Below, one piece after another: positions 23,328 through 31,832 of a stretch of DNA of 64,000 bases; the stretch's first letter is position 1, and each line of letters opens with the position of its first letter. Source of the stretch: Actinacidiphila oryziradicis (GTDB lineage: Bacteria; Actinomycetota; Actinomycetes; Streptomycetales; Streptomycetaceae); the NCBI RefSeq assembly GCF_005047355.1, contig NZ_SUMC01000001.1, positions 434,001-498,000 of the forward strand, read 5' to 3'. Position numbers and translations under genes: made by a program. The notes beneath the pieces were generated by a model. That model was given only the letters and a program-made list of their open reading frames with translations, had not been told where the DNA came from and searched no databases.

Positions 23328-25598
23328 TTGCCCCGGTTCAGCATCATCGTGCCCGCCTACAAAGTGCAGGCCTACCTGTACGAATGCATGGAGTCGGTCC
23401 TCGCCCAGTCCTTCTCCGACTTCGAACTGATCGCCGTCAACGACTGCTCACCCGACAGCAGCGGCGAGATCCTCGACGAGTTCGCCGACCGCGACAGCCG
23501 GGTCAGCGCTGTCCACCTGCCGGAGAACGTCGGCCTCGGGCGCGCCCGGAACGCCGGGATGGCCCGCGCCACCGGCGACTACGTGCTGTTCCTCGACAGC
23601 GACGACACCCTCGCCCCCGGCTCGCTGCAGGCCATCGCCGACCGGCTGAAGGAGACGGCCGAGCCGGACATCCTCATCTACGACTACGACCGCGCCCACT
23701 GGAACGGCCGTACCGTCCGCAATCGGCGCGCCGATCTGCTCGTCCAGCACGACCCGCAGGTCTTCACCCTCGCCGACCGCCCCGATCTGCTGAGACTGCT
23801 GCAGGTCGTCTGGAACAAGGCCTACCGCCGGGATTTCATCGAGCAGCGCGGCTTCAGCTTCCCGCCCGGCTACTACGAAGACACCCCCTGGACCTATCCG
23901 ACGCTGATCGCCGCCCGCTCCCTCACGGTGCTGGACCGGGTCTGTGTGCACTACCGGCAGCGCCGCCAGGGCAACATCCTGGGGACCACCAGCCGGAAGC
24001 ACTTCGACGTCTTCGAGCAGTACGACCGGGTCTTCGCCTTCCTCGACGGCCCGTCGGTGCCCGCCTCCTGGCGGCCGGTGATCTTCCGCCGGATGCTCGA
24101 CCACTTCACCACCATCTACCGGACCCCCGGCCGGCTGCCGCGCCGGACCCGCGCCGAGTTCTTCCGGCGCAGCCGGGCGTACTACCGCCGCTACCGGCCC
24201 GCCGGCGCAGCCGCAGCCGTCACGGGGTCGCGCCGCACCCGGCTGCGCTATCTGCTGCTCGGGCTCGGAGTCCGCCGCACCTTCGACGCCCTCGACCGTG
24301 TCCTGCGGACCCGCACCCGGCTGCGGCGGTGCGGCCGCCGGGCGTATGTCAGGCTCCGCGCCGGTGTGCTCCAGCTCCACTACCGCGTCCAGCGGCACCG
24401 GCGGCTCGACCCGAACCTCGCGGTCTTCGCCGCCTACTGGGAGCGCGGCTACGCCTGCAATCCGGCCGCCATCGAGGCCGCCGTCCGGAAATTCGCCCCG
24501 CACATCCGCACCGCCTGGATCACCACGCCCAAGTACGCGCACACCCTGCCGTCCGGTGTCCGGCGGCTGCACCCGGGCTCGTCGGCCTACTGGACGGCGC
24601 TGGCCCGGGCCACGTACCTCGTCAACAACGTGAACTTCCCGCACCGCTATCGCAAACGGCCCGGCCAGACCAATCTCCACACCCACCACGGCACCCCCCT
24701 CAAGCACATGGGCCTGGATCTCCAGGACCACCCGGCGGCCGCCCTTGACATGGACTTCCGCCGCCTGCTCGGCCACGTCGACCGCTGGGACTACAGCCTC
24801 TCCGCCAACCGCCACTCCACCCTGGTCTGGGAGCGCGCCTACCCCGCCGGCTTCACCAGCCTCGAATACGGCTACCCGCGCAACGACATCTTCCAGACCG
24901 CCGACGCCGACGACGTGCTCCGCATCCGCACCCGGCTCGGTATCCCCGACGGCGCCACCGCCGTCCTCTACGCCCCGACCCACCGCGACTACCAGCGCGG
25001 CTTCGTCCCGCCCGTGGACCTGGAGCGGCTGGCCCGTGAGCTGGGCCCCGGGTATGTGATTCTGGTGCGCGCGCACTATCTGCACAACGCCAAGGCGGCG
25101 CTGCCCGAGTCCGTCATCGACGTCTGCGCCCACCCGTCGGTGGAGGAGCTCTGCCTCGCCTCGGACGTCCTGCTCACGGACTACTCGTCGGTCATGTTCG
25201 ACTACGCCAACCTCGACCGGCCCATCGTCATCCACGCCGAGGACTGGACCGCCTACCGCGCCGCCCGTGGCGTCTACTTCGACCTCCCCGCCGAACCCCC
25301 GGGGCTCGTGGCCCGCACCCAGGACGAGCTCATCGACATCCTCGCCACCGATGCCTGGCGCGGCCCCCGCTCCACCGAACTCCGCGCCGCTTTCCGCTCC
25401 CGCTTCTGCGCCCTCGACGACGGGCACGCCGCCGAACGCGTCGTCCGCCACCTCTTCCTCGGCCAGCACTCCCCCCTCCCCGCCCTCGTCCCCCTCGTCC
25501 CCCTTGAATCCCGCCACCCCGCCCCCGCCCCCACGCACGCCCTCCTACTGGCTGCCGCCGGCCCCGACGTCCCGGCGCCTACCGCCTGCAGGCGGTAG
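23328..25598 (+). CDS. GT2 glycosyltransferase fused to CDP-glycerol glycerophosphotransferase (TagF-like)
   Basis: A 756-residue bifunctional cytoplasmic enzyme for a wall teichoic-acid-like polymer. The N-terminal GT-A domain (about residues 1-250) has FSIIVPAYKV and the metal/nucleotide-binding FLDSDDTL (about 87-94). A basic linker follows. The C-terminal TagF-type domain (about 400-720) has the family's HGTPLK (about 453; the usual Trp before it is His), YAPTHRDYQ and LLTDYSSVMFDYANLDRP (about 616-633). Start is TTG 23328 (MPRFSIIVP by comparison with paralogues). It is one of four such fusions in 11 kb. Confidence 0.9.
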   Translation: MPRFSIIVPAYKVQAYLYECMESVLAQSFSDFELIAVNDCSPDSSGEILDEFADRDSRVSAVHLPENVGLGRARNAGMARATGDYVLFLDSDDTLAPGSLQAIADRLKETAEPDILIYDYDRAHWNGRTVRNRRADLLVQHDPQVFTLADRPDLLRLLQVVWNKAYRRDFIEQRGFSFPPGYYEDTPWTYPTLIAARSLTVLDRVCVHYRQRRQGNILGTTSRKHFDVFEQYDRVFAFLDGPSVPASWRPVIFRRMLDHFTTIYRTPGRLPRRTRAEFFRRSRAYYRRYRPAGAAAAVTGSRRTRLRYLLLGLGVRRTFDALDRVLRTRTRLRRCGRRAYVRLRAGVLQLHYRVQRHRRLDPNLAVFAAYWERGYACNPAAIEAAVRKFAPHIRTAWITTPKYAHTLPSGVRRLHPGSSAYWTALARATYLVNNVNFPHRYRKRPGQTNLHTHHGTPLKHMGLDLQDHPAAALDMDFRRLLGHVDRWDYSLSANRHSTLVWERAYPAGFTSLEYGYPRNDIFQTADADDVLRIRTRLGIPDGATAVLYAPTHRDYQRGFVPPVDLERLARELGPGYVILVRAHYLHNAKAALPESVIDVCAHPSVEELCLASDVLLTDYSSVMFDYANLDRPIVIHAEDWTAYRAARGVYFDLPAEPPGLVARTQDELIDILATDAWRGPRSTELRAAFRSRFCALDDGHAAERVVRHLFLGQHSPLPALVPLVPLESRHPAPAPTHALLLAAAGPDVPAPTACRR

Positions 25599-25603
25599 GC
25601 GCC
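25574..25603. terminator. Perfect 30-bp palindrome spanning the stop of the first TagF fusion gene
   Basis: Two 15-bp arms (ggcgcctaccgcctg and its exact complement) abut with no spacer; in RNA the central bases form the loop. The arms contain the last codons and the TAG stop (25596-25598). It is a strong candidate terminator for the plus-strand gene, in the gap before a convergent gene. Confidence 0.7.
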
Positions 25604-25814
25604 GCGCCGGGTTACTGCCGGTTGACCACCGCCGAGCCGCCCCGCTTCGGCTGACGCCGGTCGCGGCGGGATGCAGTGCCCGGCGATGCACTGAGCAAGC
25701 GCAGTCGGGCAGCTCCCATCAAGCCCCACGGTGCCGGGCACCTCCGCACCCCGCCGCGTCCAGCGGGGCAGGCCGCAGCCCCCTGAAGGCACCGGTTCAC
25801 GGCGCCGGGCAACC
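25604..25814. other. Intergenic gap between convergent TagF fusion genes
   Basis: About 210 bp between convergent coding ends. Besides the palindrome at its left edge I see only short GC-rich inverted segments, and no support for a gene on either strand. Confidence 0.5.
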
Positions 25815-28118
25815 CTATTCCGCCGCGTCCGGCAGGACGGAGACGGCGTGGTCCGGCGGTGGCGAACCGGCCGGAGCCACCTGGCGCGGCGACGGCGCGA
25901 CCGTGCGTTCGGGCAGCGGGAGGACGGGGAGGAGGCCGGGCTCGCCGAGGAGCACCCGGCGGACGATCCGCTCGGCGGCGCGGCCGTCGTCGTAGGGGCA
26001 GAAGCGGGAGCGGAAGGCAGCCCGGAGCGCGGTGGGGGCGGGGGCGTCCCAGGCGCCGGAGCGGAAGGCGGCGGCGATACCGGCCTCGTCCTCCAGGACG
26101 AGGCCGGGGGGCTCTGCGGTGAGGTCGAAGTACACGCCTCGGGCGGCACGGTAGGTGTCCCAGTCTGCGGCGTGGACGAGGATGGGGCGGTCCAGGTTGG
26201 CGTAGTCGAACATCAGCGATGAGTAGTCGGTGAGGAGGGCGTCCGAGGCGAGGCACAGCTCCTCGACCGAGGGATGTGCGGAGACGTCAAGGACGCCCTC
26301 GGGGAGCCCGGCGGTGCGTGCGGCCCCGTAGAAGTAGTGGGCGCGCAGCAGGATGACATGGCCGGGGCCGAGTTCGCGGGCCAGCCGCGCCAGGTCCAGT
26401 GGTGGGACGAAGTCGCGCTGGTAGTCGCGGTGGGTGGGGGCGTAGAGGATCGCGATGCTGCCGGGCTGGATGCCGAGCGCGGCGCGGAGCCGCCGGACGT
26501 CGTCGGCGGTCGCGGCGAAAAAGGCGTCGTTGCGCGGGTAGCCGGCCGGGAGGGTCTCGTAGTCGCTGGGGTAGACACGCTCCCAGATCTCGGTGGAGTG
26601 CTGGTTGGCGGAGACGCTGAAGTCCCATTGGTCGGCGTGGCCGAGGAGCCGGGTGAAGCTGATGCTTTTGCCGGCGGCGGGGTGGGCGCGGAGGTCCATG
26701 CCCATGTGCTTGAGGGGGGTGCCGTGGTGGGTCTGGAGGTACACCTGTTCGGGACGCTTGATCACCTCGCCGGTGAAGTTGGCATTGTTGACCAGGTACT
26801 TGGCGCGGGCCAGGACCTCCCAGTAGCGCCGCGAGTTGACCTCGACGCAGTCGACGCCTTCCGGGACGGCCTCCCGGTCCTTGCGATTGACGACCCATAC
26901 GCCGTGCAGGTGCGGCGCGAGTTCGCGCGCCTTGCGGTAGACGGCGGCCGGATTGCAGGAGACGCCGCGGTTCCAGTACGCCCCATAGACGACGAGGTTC
27001 TCGTCAACCGGCCGCCTCAGCTGTGTCCGGTAGTACTGGGCGTACGCCTTGCGCGCGGCGGTGTTCTTACGGCCGCCCAGCGTGCGCGCCGCCTTGGCGC
27101 CGAGCTCCAGCGCCCGGTAGGCGCCGTACGAACCGGCCACGGCCGTACGCAGGCGTACGCCCTCCGGGCCTGGCGGGGCGGCATACCCGGGCGGCCGGTG
27201 CCGGCGCAGGCTGCGGGCGGCTTCCCGGAAGAACTCCGCCCGGTCGGCGGGGGCGATACGGCGGGGGTCGTCCAGGACCTCCAGCAGGCGGTCGGCCATG
27301 GCGCGGTAGACAACCGCGTGCGCGGTGCCGACGAGGGAAGCGTGCCCGGGGCCGGGACCGGTGGTCTGCCCCGGCCCGGCGGCATCGGCCCGTCCGGCGT
27401 TTGAGGACGAGGGCGCCGCAGCGCCCGGCCCCGGGCCCAGCGCCGCGAACACCTCGTCGTACCGGGCGAGCACCGCGAAGTGCTGCCGCCCCGGCGTCGT
27501 GGTGAAGCTGCCGCGCCGCCGCTCCCGCCAGATGACGCAGACCCGGTCCAGACAGGCGACACGCCCGGGAGCGGCGGCCAGCAGCATGTCGTAGGCGAGC
27601 GGCAGGTCCTCGTAGGGGCCGTCGCCGAATCCGGGGAGGAGCTGCCAGAAGTCGCGGCGGACGGCGCGGTTCCAGGCGGCGGGGAAGGCTGCGAAGGGGC
27701 CGGAGAGCGACAGCTCGTCGTCCCTGGGGCTGACGCGCTCCCAGATGTCGGCGCGTTCGTGGCCGAAGAGGAGGACTTCGGGGTCGCCGCTCTCGCGCAG
27801 TCGCGCGTCGATGGCGGCGAGGGCGCCGGGGGCGAGGAGATCGTCGCCGTCGAGGAAGAGCAGGTAGTCGCCGTCGGCATGGGCGGCACCGGCGTTGCGG
27901 GCGGGGCCTGGACCGCCGGTGCGGGGGAGGTGCAGCGGGCGGAGCCGGGCGTCGCGGGCGGCGAGCTCATCGATGATGGCGCCGCTCGCGTCGGGGGAGC
28001 AGTCATCGACAGCGAGGAGCTCCAGATCGCCGTACGACTGATCGAGGACCGACTCCAGACAGACCCGCAGAAAGCCCTGCACCTTGTGCGCGGGCACGAC
28101 GACGCTGAACCGTGGCAT
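25815..28118 (-). CDS. GT2 glycosyltransferase fused to TagF-like glycerophosphotransferase
   Basis: A 767-residue paralogue of the two neighbouring fusions, on the opposite strand. The GT-A domain starts FSVVVPAHKVQGFLRVCLES and has LFLDGDDLLA as its DxD site (about residue 88). The TagF domain has THHGTPLKHMG (about 461), YAPTHRDYQRDF and LLTDYSSLMFDYANLDRP. A Gly/Pro/Ala-rich insertion (about residues 235-265) breaks the linker and is absent from its relatives. Start is ATG 28118. It is divergent from the next fusion gene with a spacer of about 90 bp, so the two may share control. Confidence 0.9.
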   Translation of the reverse strand: MPRFSVVVPAHKVQGFLRVCLESVLDQSYGDLELLAVDDCSPDASGAIIDELAARDARLRPLHLPRTGGPGPARNAGAAHADGDYLLFLDGDDLLAPGALAAIDARLRESGDPEVLLFGHERADIWERVSPRDDELSLSGPFAAFPAAWNRAVRRDFWQLLPGFGDGPYEDLPLAYDMLLAAAPGRVACLDRVCVIWRERRRGSFTTTPGRQHFAVLARYDEVFAALGPGPGAAAPSSSNAGRADAAGPGQTTGPGPGHASLVGTAHAVVYRAMADRLLEVLDDPRRIAPADRAEFFREAARSLRRHRPPGYAAPPGPEGVRLRTAVAGSYGAYRALELGAKAARTLGGRKNTAARKAYAQYYRTQLRRPVDENLVVYGAYWNRGVSCNPAAVYRKARELAPHLHGVWVVNRKDREAVPEGVDCVEVNSRRYWEVLARAKYLVNNANFTGEVIKRPEQVYLQTHHGTPLKHMGMDLRAHPAAGKSISFTRLLGHADQWDFSVSANQHSTEIWERVYPSDYETLPAGYPRNDAFFAATADDVRRLRAALGIQPGSIAILYAPTHRDYQRDFVPPLDLARLARELGPGHVILLRAHYFYGAARTAGLPEGVLDVSAHPSVEELCLASDALLTDYSSLMFDYANLDRPILVHAADWDTYRAARGVYFDLTAEPPGLVLEDEAGIAAAFRSGAWDAPAPTALRAAFRSRFCPYDDGRAAERIVRRVLLGEPGLLPVLPLPERTVAPSPRQVAPAGSPPPDHAVSVLPDAAE

Positions 28119-28217
28119 GCACTCAGCGTAGGCATGGCTCCACTCAGCGCACCCTCCCCGTCACCCAAACTGATTACCTGAAGTGACCGGGAGGGTCCTG
28201 GTGAGTTGAACCACAAC

Positions 28218-31200
28218 ATGACGCCCCGTCTCACTGTCGTCGTGCCCGTATACAACGTCGAGCATTATCTGGAGGAGTGCCTGGACTCGGTGGCCGGGCA
28301 GACCCTGCCCGACCTCGATGTCGTCATGGTCGACGACGGCTCGACGGACTCCGGCCCGGCCATCGCACAGATGTTCGCAGACCGTGATCCGCGCTTCCGT
28401 CTCGTACGGCAGCCCAACGGCGGCCTCGGCCACGCCCGCAACACCGGCGCACGGCACGCGGACCCGCGCACCCGGTACCTCGCCTTCCTGGACAGCGACG
28501 ACGTCCTGCCGCCGTACGCCTACGAAAAACTGACCGCCCTCCTCGACGAATCCGGCTCGGACTTCGCCACCGGCAACGTCTACCGCCTCACCACCGAGGG
28601 GCGCAGCCAGGCCTGGCAGCACCAGCACATGCGCCGGACCGTGCGGGGCACCCACATCACGCGCGACCTCACCCTCCTCGCCGACCGGGTCGCCTGGAAC
28701 AAGGTCTTCCGCCGCAGCTTCTGGGACCGCCACCGGCTCGCCTTCCCCGAGGGCGTGCTCTACGAGGACACCCCGCTCACCATCCCGGCCCACTTCCTCG
28801 CCGAGGCCGTGGACGTAACTCACGAGCACGTCTACTACTGGCGGATCCGGGAGGGGTCCATCACCCGCCGCCGCACCGATGTGAAGGGCGTACGGGACCG
28901 GATCGCGGCCGTCGACTCCGTCAGCCGCTTCCTCGCCGACCCCGCCCGCACCCAGTGGACCGCCCACAAGAGGGACTACGACCGGTCCGTCCTCACCGAC
29001 GACCTGCTGTACTTCATCGGTGCCCTGCCCATGGCGGGAACGGAGTACCGCGAGGTCTTCATGGACCGCTGCCGCGACTTCCTCACCCGCGTGGACCCCG
29101 GGCTCTATCCGGAACTGCCGGTCGACCTGCGCGTCAAATGGCACCTCATCGTCAAGAACCGGCTCGACGACCTCCTCACCGTCCTGCGCCACGAGGAGCG
29201 CAACAACTCCGGCTTCTCCGTCACCGGCCCGCCGCTGCGCAAACGCGCCGTCCTGCCCCGCCCGGACGGCACCGCCATCCCGCTCCCGGCGGCCGCCACC
29301 CGGCTCACCCGCCAGGACTTCCCGGTCCGCGCCCGCGTGCGGGAGGCCGTCTGGCGGGACGGGAAGCTCGTCCTCAGCGGCTACGCCTACATCCGCAATC
29401 TCGATGTGGACCACAAGGGCGCCTCCCGGCGCACCGCGCTGCTGGTCTCCGGCCACCGCCGGGCCATGCTGCTCCCCGTGACGACCGTCCGCGCCCCCGA
29501 CGCCACCCTCAACTCCCGCCAGGAGCAGCACTGCTACGACTGGTCCGGCTTCGAGATCGCCATCAACCCCCGGCGGCTGCGACCCGGCCGCTGGCGCCTC
29601 GGCATCCTCCTCGCCACCTCCGGCGTCGTCCGCAAGGCGGCCCTGCGTCCCGCCGACTCCGGCTCCGGCGCCTCCCCGGCCGCGTACGACCTGGGAAACG
29701 GCATGCGCGCGGTCCCCTGGTTCAAGTCCGACCGCCTGCACCTGTCCGTCGAGCCCGTACCCCGCCGCCTCGCCGGGCACCGTGCCGGGCCCGAGGAGGG
29801 CATGGTCGAGCTGACGCTCGCTCCCCGCGACGGCGGGCCGACGGACGGGCAGGCCGCGGTGGCCCTGCGGGTGACCCACCATCCCACCGGAACCGTCCTC
29901 GACCATCCCCTGGAGGACGGCCGCACCGCCCGCCTCCGCCTGGCGGACCTCGCCGCCGCCCGGCCGGCTCTCGGCGCGGGCCCCAAGGAGATCCCCGCCG
30001 AGGACACCGAGACCTGGGAGACCTCCCTGGTACTCCCCGACGGCACCACCGCCCGCATCGCCCTGGACGCCTCGCTCTCCCCCGGCCGCTACCCCCTGGG
30101 CACCGACCCCCGCCTGGGCGGCGTCCGCCGCGAACTCCTCGTCGTGACCTCCCCTTCCGGCAATCTCGTCCTCCGGGACCGCACCCCCCAGCCGGTCGCC
30201 GGCACGGTCGCCCTGGAGGCCGACGGCACCCTGCTCGTCGCGGGCGAGCTGCCCGCCGAAGGCGGCACGCTGCTGGTGCTGAGGCACAGCACCCACCGGG
30301 CCGAGGCCGCCTTCCCCGTCTCCCGCCAGGGCGACCGCTTCACCGCGCGCCTGCGCCCGGGAGCGTTGGAGTCCCTGGCCGGTACGGTGCCGCTGCGCGA
30401 GGGCCGCTGGTACCTCCACCTCCGCGCCGAAGGCTCGCCCGAGACGCCCGACGCGCCGATGCGGATCGCTCCCGGGGCGTTCCCGGCGCTGCCCCTGACC
30501 GCGACGGCCGGCGGCAAGACCTTCACCCTGGACCGGCGCTTCCACGACCGGCTGTTCCTGGAGGCCGCCCCCACGCTCCCGGAAGCGGACCGGGGCCCGT
30601 ACAACCAGCGCCTCCTGCGCGAGGCGCACTACCCCGGCCACCGCGAGCGCCCCCTGCGGGACACGGTCCTGTACAGCGCCTTCGACGGCCGCCAGTACGG
30701 CGACTCGCCCCGGGCGGTCCACGAGGAGCTGGTCCGGCGGGTGGCGCCCCTGGAGCACCTCTGGGTGGTCCGGGACGGCCAGGCGGAGACGCCCCCCACC
30801 GCCCGCCCGGTCATCCTGCACAGCGCCCAGTGGTACGAGGCGCTCGCCCGCAGCCGGCACATCGTCACCAACACGCATCTCCCCGAGTGGTTCGTACGGC
30901 GCCACGGCCAGACCGTCGTGCAGACCTGGCACGGCACGCCACTCAAACGCACCGGTCACGACCTGGCCGGCACGCTCTGCGCAGACCTCACCCACATCGC
31001 CCGCCCGCCCCGCTACCCCGGCCGTCAGTGGAGCGTGCTGCTGTCGCCCAACGCCCGCAGCACGCCGCTGCTGCGGCAGGCGCTCGGCTACGACGGCCCC
31101 GTCGCCGAGACCGGTCTTCCCCGCACCGACCTGCTCCACGCCCCCGGCCTGGACCGCGAGAAGCGGGCCGCGGCCCTCCGCGACAGGCTGGCGATCCCCC

Positions 31201-31751
31201 CGGCCAGGAAGGTCGTCCTCTACGCTCCGACGATCCGTGACGACCAGGCCTACGACGCCGAGCACTACCGCCTGCCCGTACCCCTCCCACTGGACCTCGC
31301 GGAAGCGGAACAGGCCCTCGCCGCCGACCATGTCCTGCTGGTCCGGGCCCACCCGCTGGTCGCCGACCAGGTCCCGACGGGTACCGGCAGCCATTTCGTA
31401 CGGGATGTGTCGGCGCACCCGGACACGGCCGAGCTGCTGCTCATCGCCGACGTCCTGGTCACCGACTACTCCTCCCTGGCCGCCGACTTCGCCGGCACCG
31501 GCCGGCCGATGCTCTTCCTCGCCCCCGACCTGGAGCACTTCCGGGACACCCTGCGCGGCTTCTGCCTCGACTTCGAGGCCCAGGCCCCGGGCCCACTGCT
31601 CCACACCACCGCCGAGCTGATCGGCGCGCTGCGCGACTTGGAGACCGTCGCCAGGCACAGCGCCGACGCCTACGCGGACTTCCGCACCGCCTTCTGCCAT
31701 CTCGACGACGGCCGGGCGGCCGCCCGCGCCGCCGACCACATCCTGCCCTGA
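28218..31751 (+). CDS. Large GT2 / TagF-like fusion protein with central beta-rich domains
   Basis: A protein of about 1177 residues, roughly 400 longer than its relatives. N-terminal GT-A domain (RLTVVVPVYNVEHYLEECLD; FLDSDD about residue 90). The middle (about 350-800) has several beta-sandwich-like segments such as DGKLVLSGYAYIRNLDVDH and HCYDWSGFEIAINPRRLRPG. The C-terminal TagF domain has the full TWHGTPLK (about 903), YAPTIRDDQ and VTDYSSLAADFAGTGRP (about 1081). ATG 28218 is a conservative start; TTG 28206, about 11 bp after gggagg, is possible. It is probably a polymer primer or chain-extending enzyme of the same pathway; donor and acceptor are unknown. Confidence 0.88.
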   Translation: MTPRLTVVVPVYNVEHYLEECLDSVAGQTLPDLDVVMVDDGSTDSGPAIAQMFADRDPRFRLVRQPNGGLGHARNTGARHADPRTRYLAFLDSDDVLPPYAYEKLTALLDESGSDFATGNVYRLTTEGRSQAWQHQHMRRTVRGTHITRDLTLLADRVAWNKVFRRSFWDRHRLAFPEGVLYEDTPLTIPAHFLAEAVDVTHEHVYYWRIREGSITRRRTDVKGVRDRIAAVDSVSRFLADPARTQWTAHKRDYDRSVLTDDLLYFIGALPMAGTEYREVFMDRCRDFLTRVDPGLYPELPVDLRVKWHLIVKNRLDDLLTVLRHEERNNSGFSVTGPPLRKRAVLPRPDGTAIPLPAAATRLTRQDFPVRARVREAVWRDGKLVLSGYAYIRNLDVDHKGASRRTALLVSGHRRAMLLPVTTVRAPDATLNSRQEQHCYDWSGFEIAINPRRLRPGRWRLGILLATSGVVRKAALRPADSGSGASPAAYDLGNGMRAVPWFKSDRLHLSVEPVPRRLAGHRAGPEEGMVELTLAPRDGGPTDGQAAVALRVTHHPTGTVLDHPLEDGRTARLRLADLAAARPALGAGPKEIPAEDTETWETSLVLPDGTTARIALDASLSPGRYPLGTDPRLGGVRRELLVVTSPSGNLVLRDRTPQPVAGTVALEADGTLLVAGELPAEGGTLLVLRHSTHRAEAAFPVSRQGDRFTARLRPGALESLAGTVPLREGRWYLHLRAEGSPETPDAPMRIAPGAFPALPLTATAGGKTFTLDRRFHDRLFLEAAPTLPEADRGPYNQRLLREAHYPGHRERPLRDTVLYSAFDGRQYGDSPRAVHEELVRRVAPLEHLWVVRDGQAETPPTARPVILHSAQWYEALARSRHIVTNTHLPEWFVRRHGQTVVQTWHGTPLKRTGHDLAGTLCADLTHIARPPRYPGRQWSVLLSPNARSTPLLRQALGYDGPVAETGLPRTDLLHAPGLDREKRAAALRDRLAIPPARKVVLYAPTIRDDQAYDAEHYRLPVPLPLDLAEAEQALAADHVLLVRAHPLVADQVPTGTGSHFVRDVSAHPDTAELLLIADVLVTDYSSLAADFAGTGRPMLFLAPDLEHFRDTLRGFCLDFEAQAPGPLLHTTAELIGALRDLETVARHSADAYADFRTAFCHLDDGRAAARAADHILP

Positions 31752-31779
31752 CTGCCCTGACTGCCCTGACTGTCCCGAC
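31744..31779. repeat. Four 9-bp tandem units (tgccctgac) at the end of a TagF fusion gene
   Basis: Three perfect tgccctgac units and one variant (tgtcccgac). The stop codon TGA at 31749-31751 lies inside the first unit, so slippage here would leave the protein unchanged. Confidence 0.85.
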
Positions 31780-31832
31780 TGTGCCGTCCCGATCCGAACC
31801 ACTCTGAACCCGCACTAGGAGTCCCAAGTCCC

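Noticed and set aside
30629..30952. Minus-strand ORF within the large TagF fusion
   Set aside because: No domain, and the sense frame is intact and conserved.
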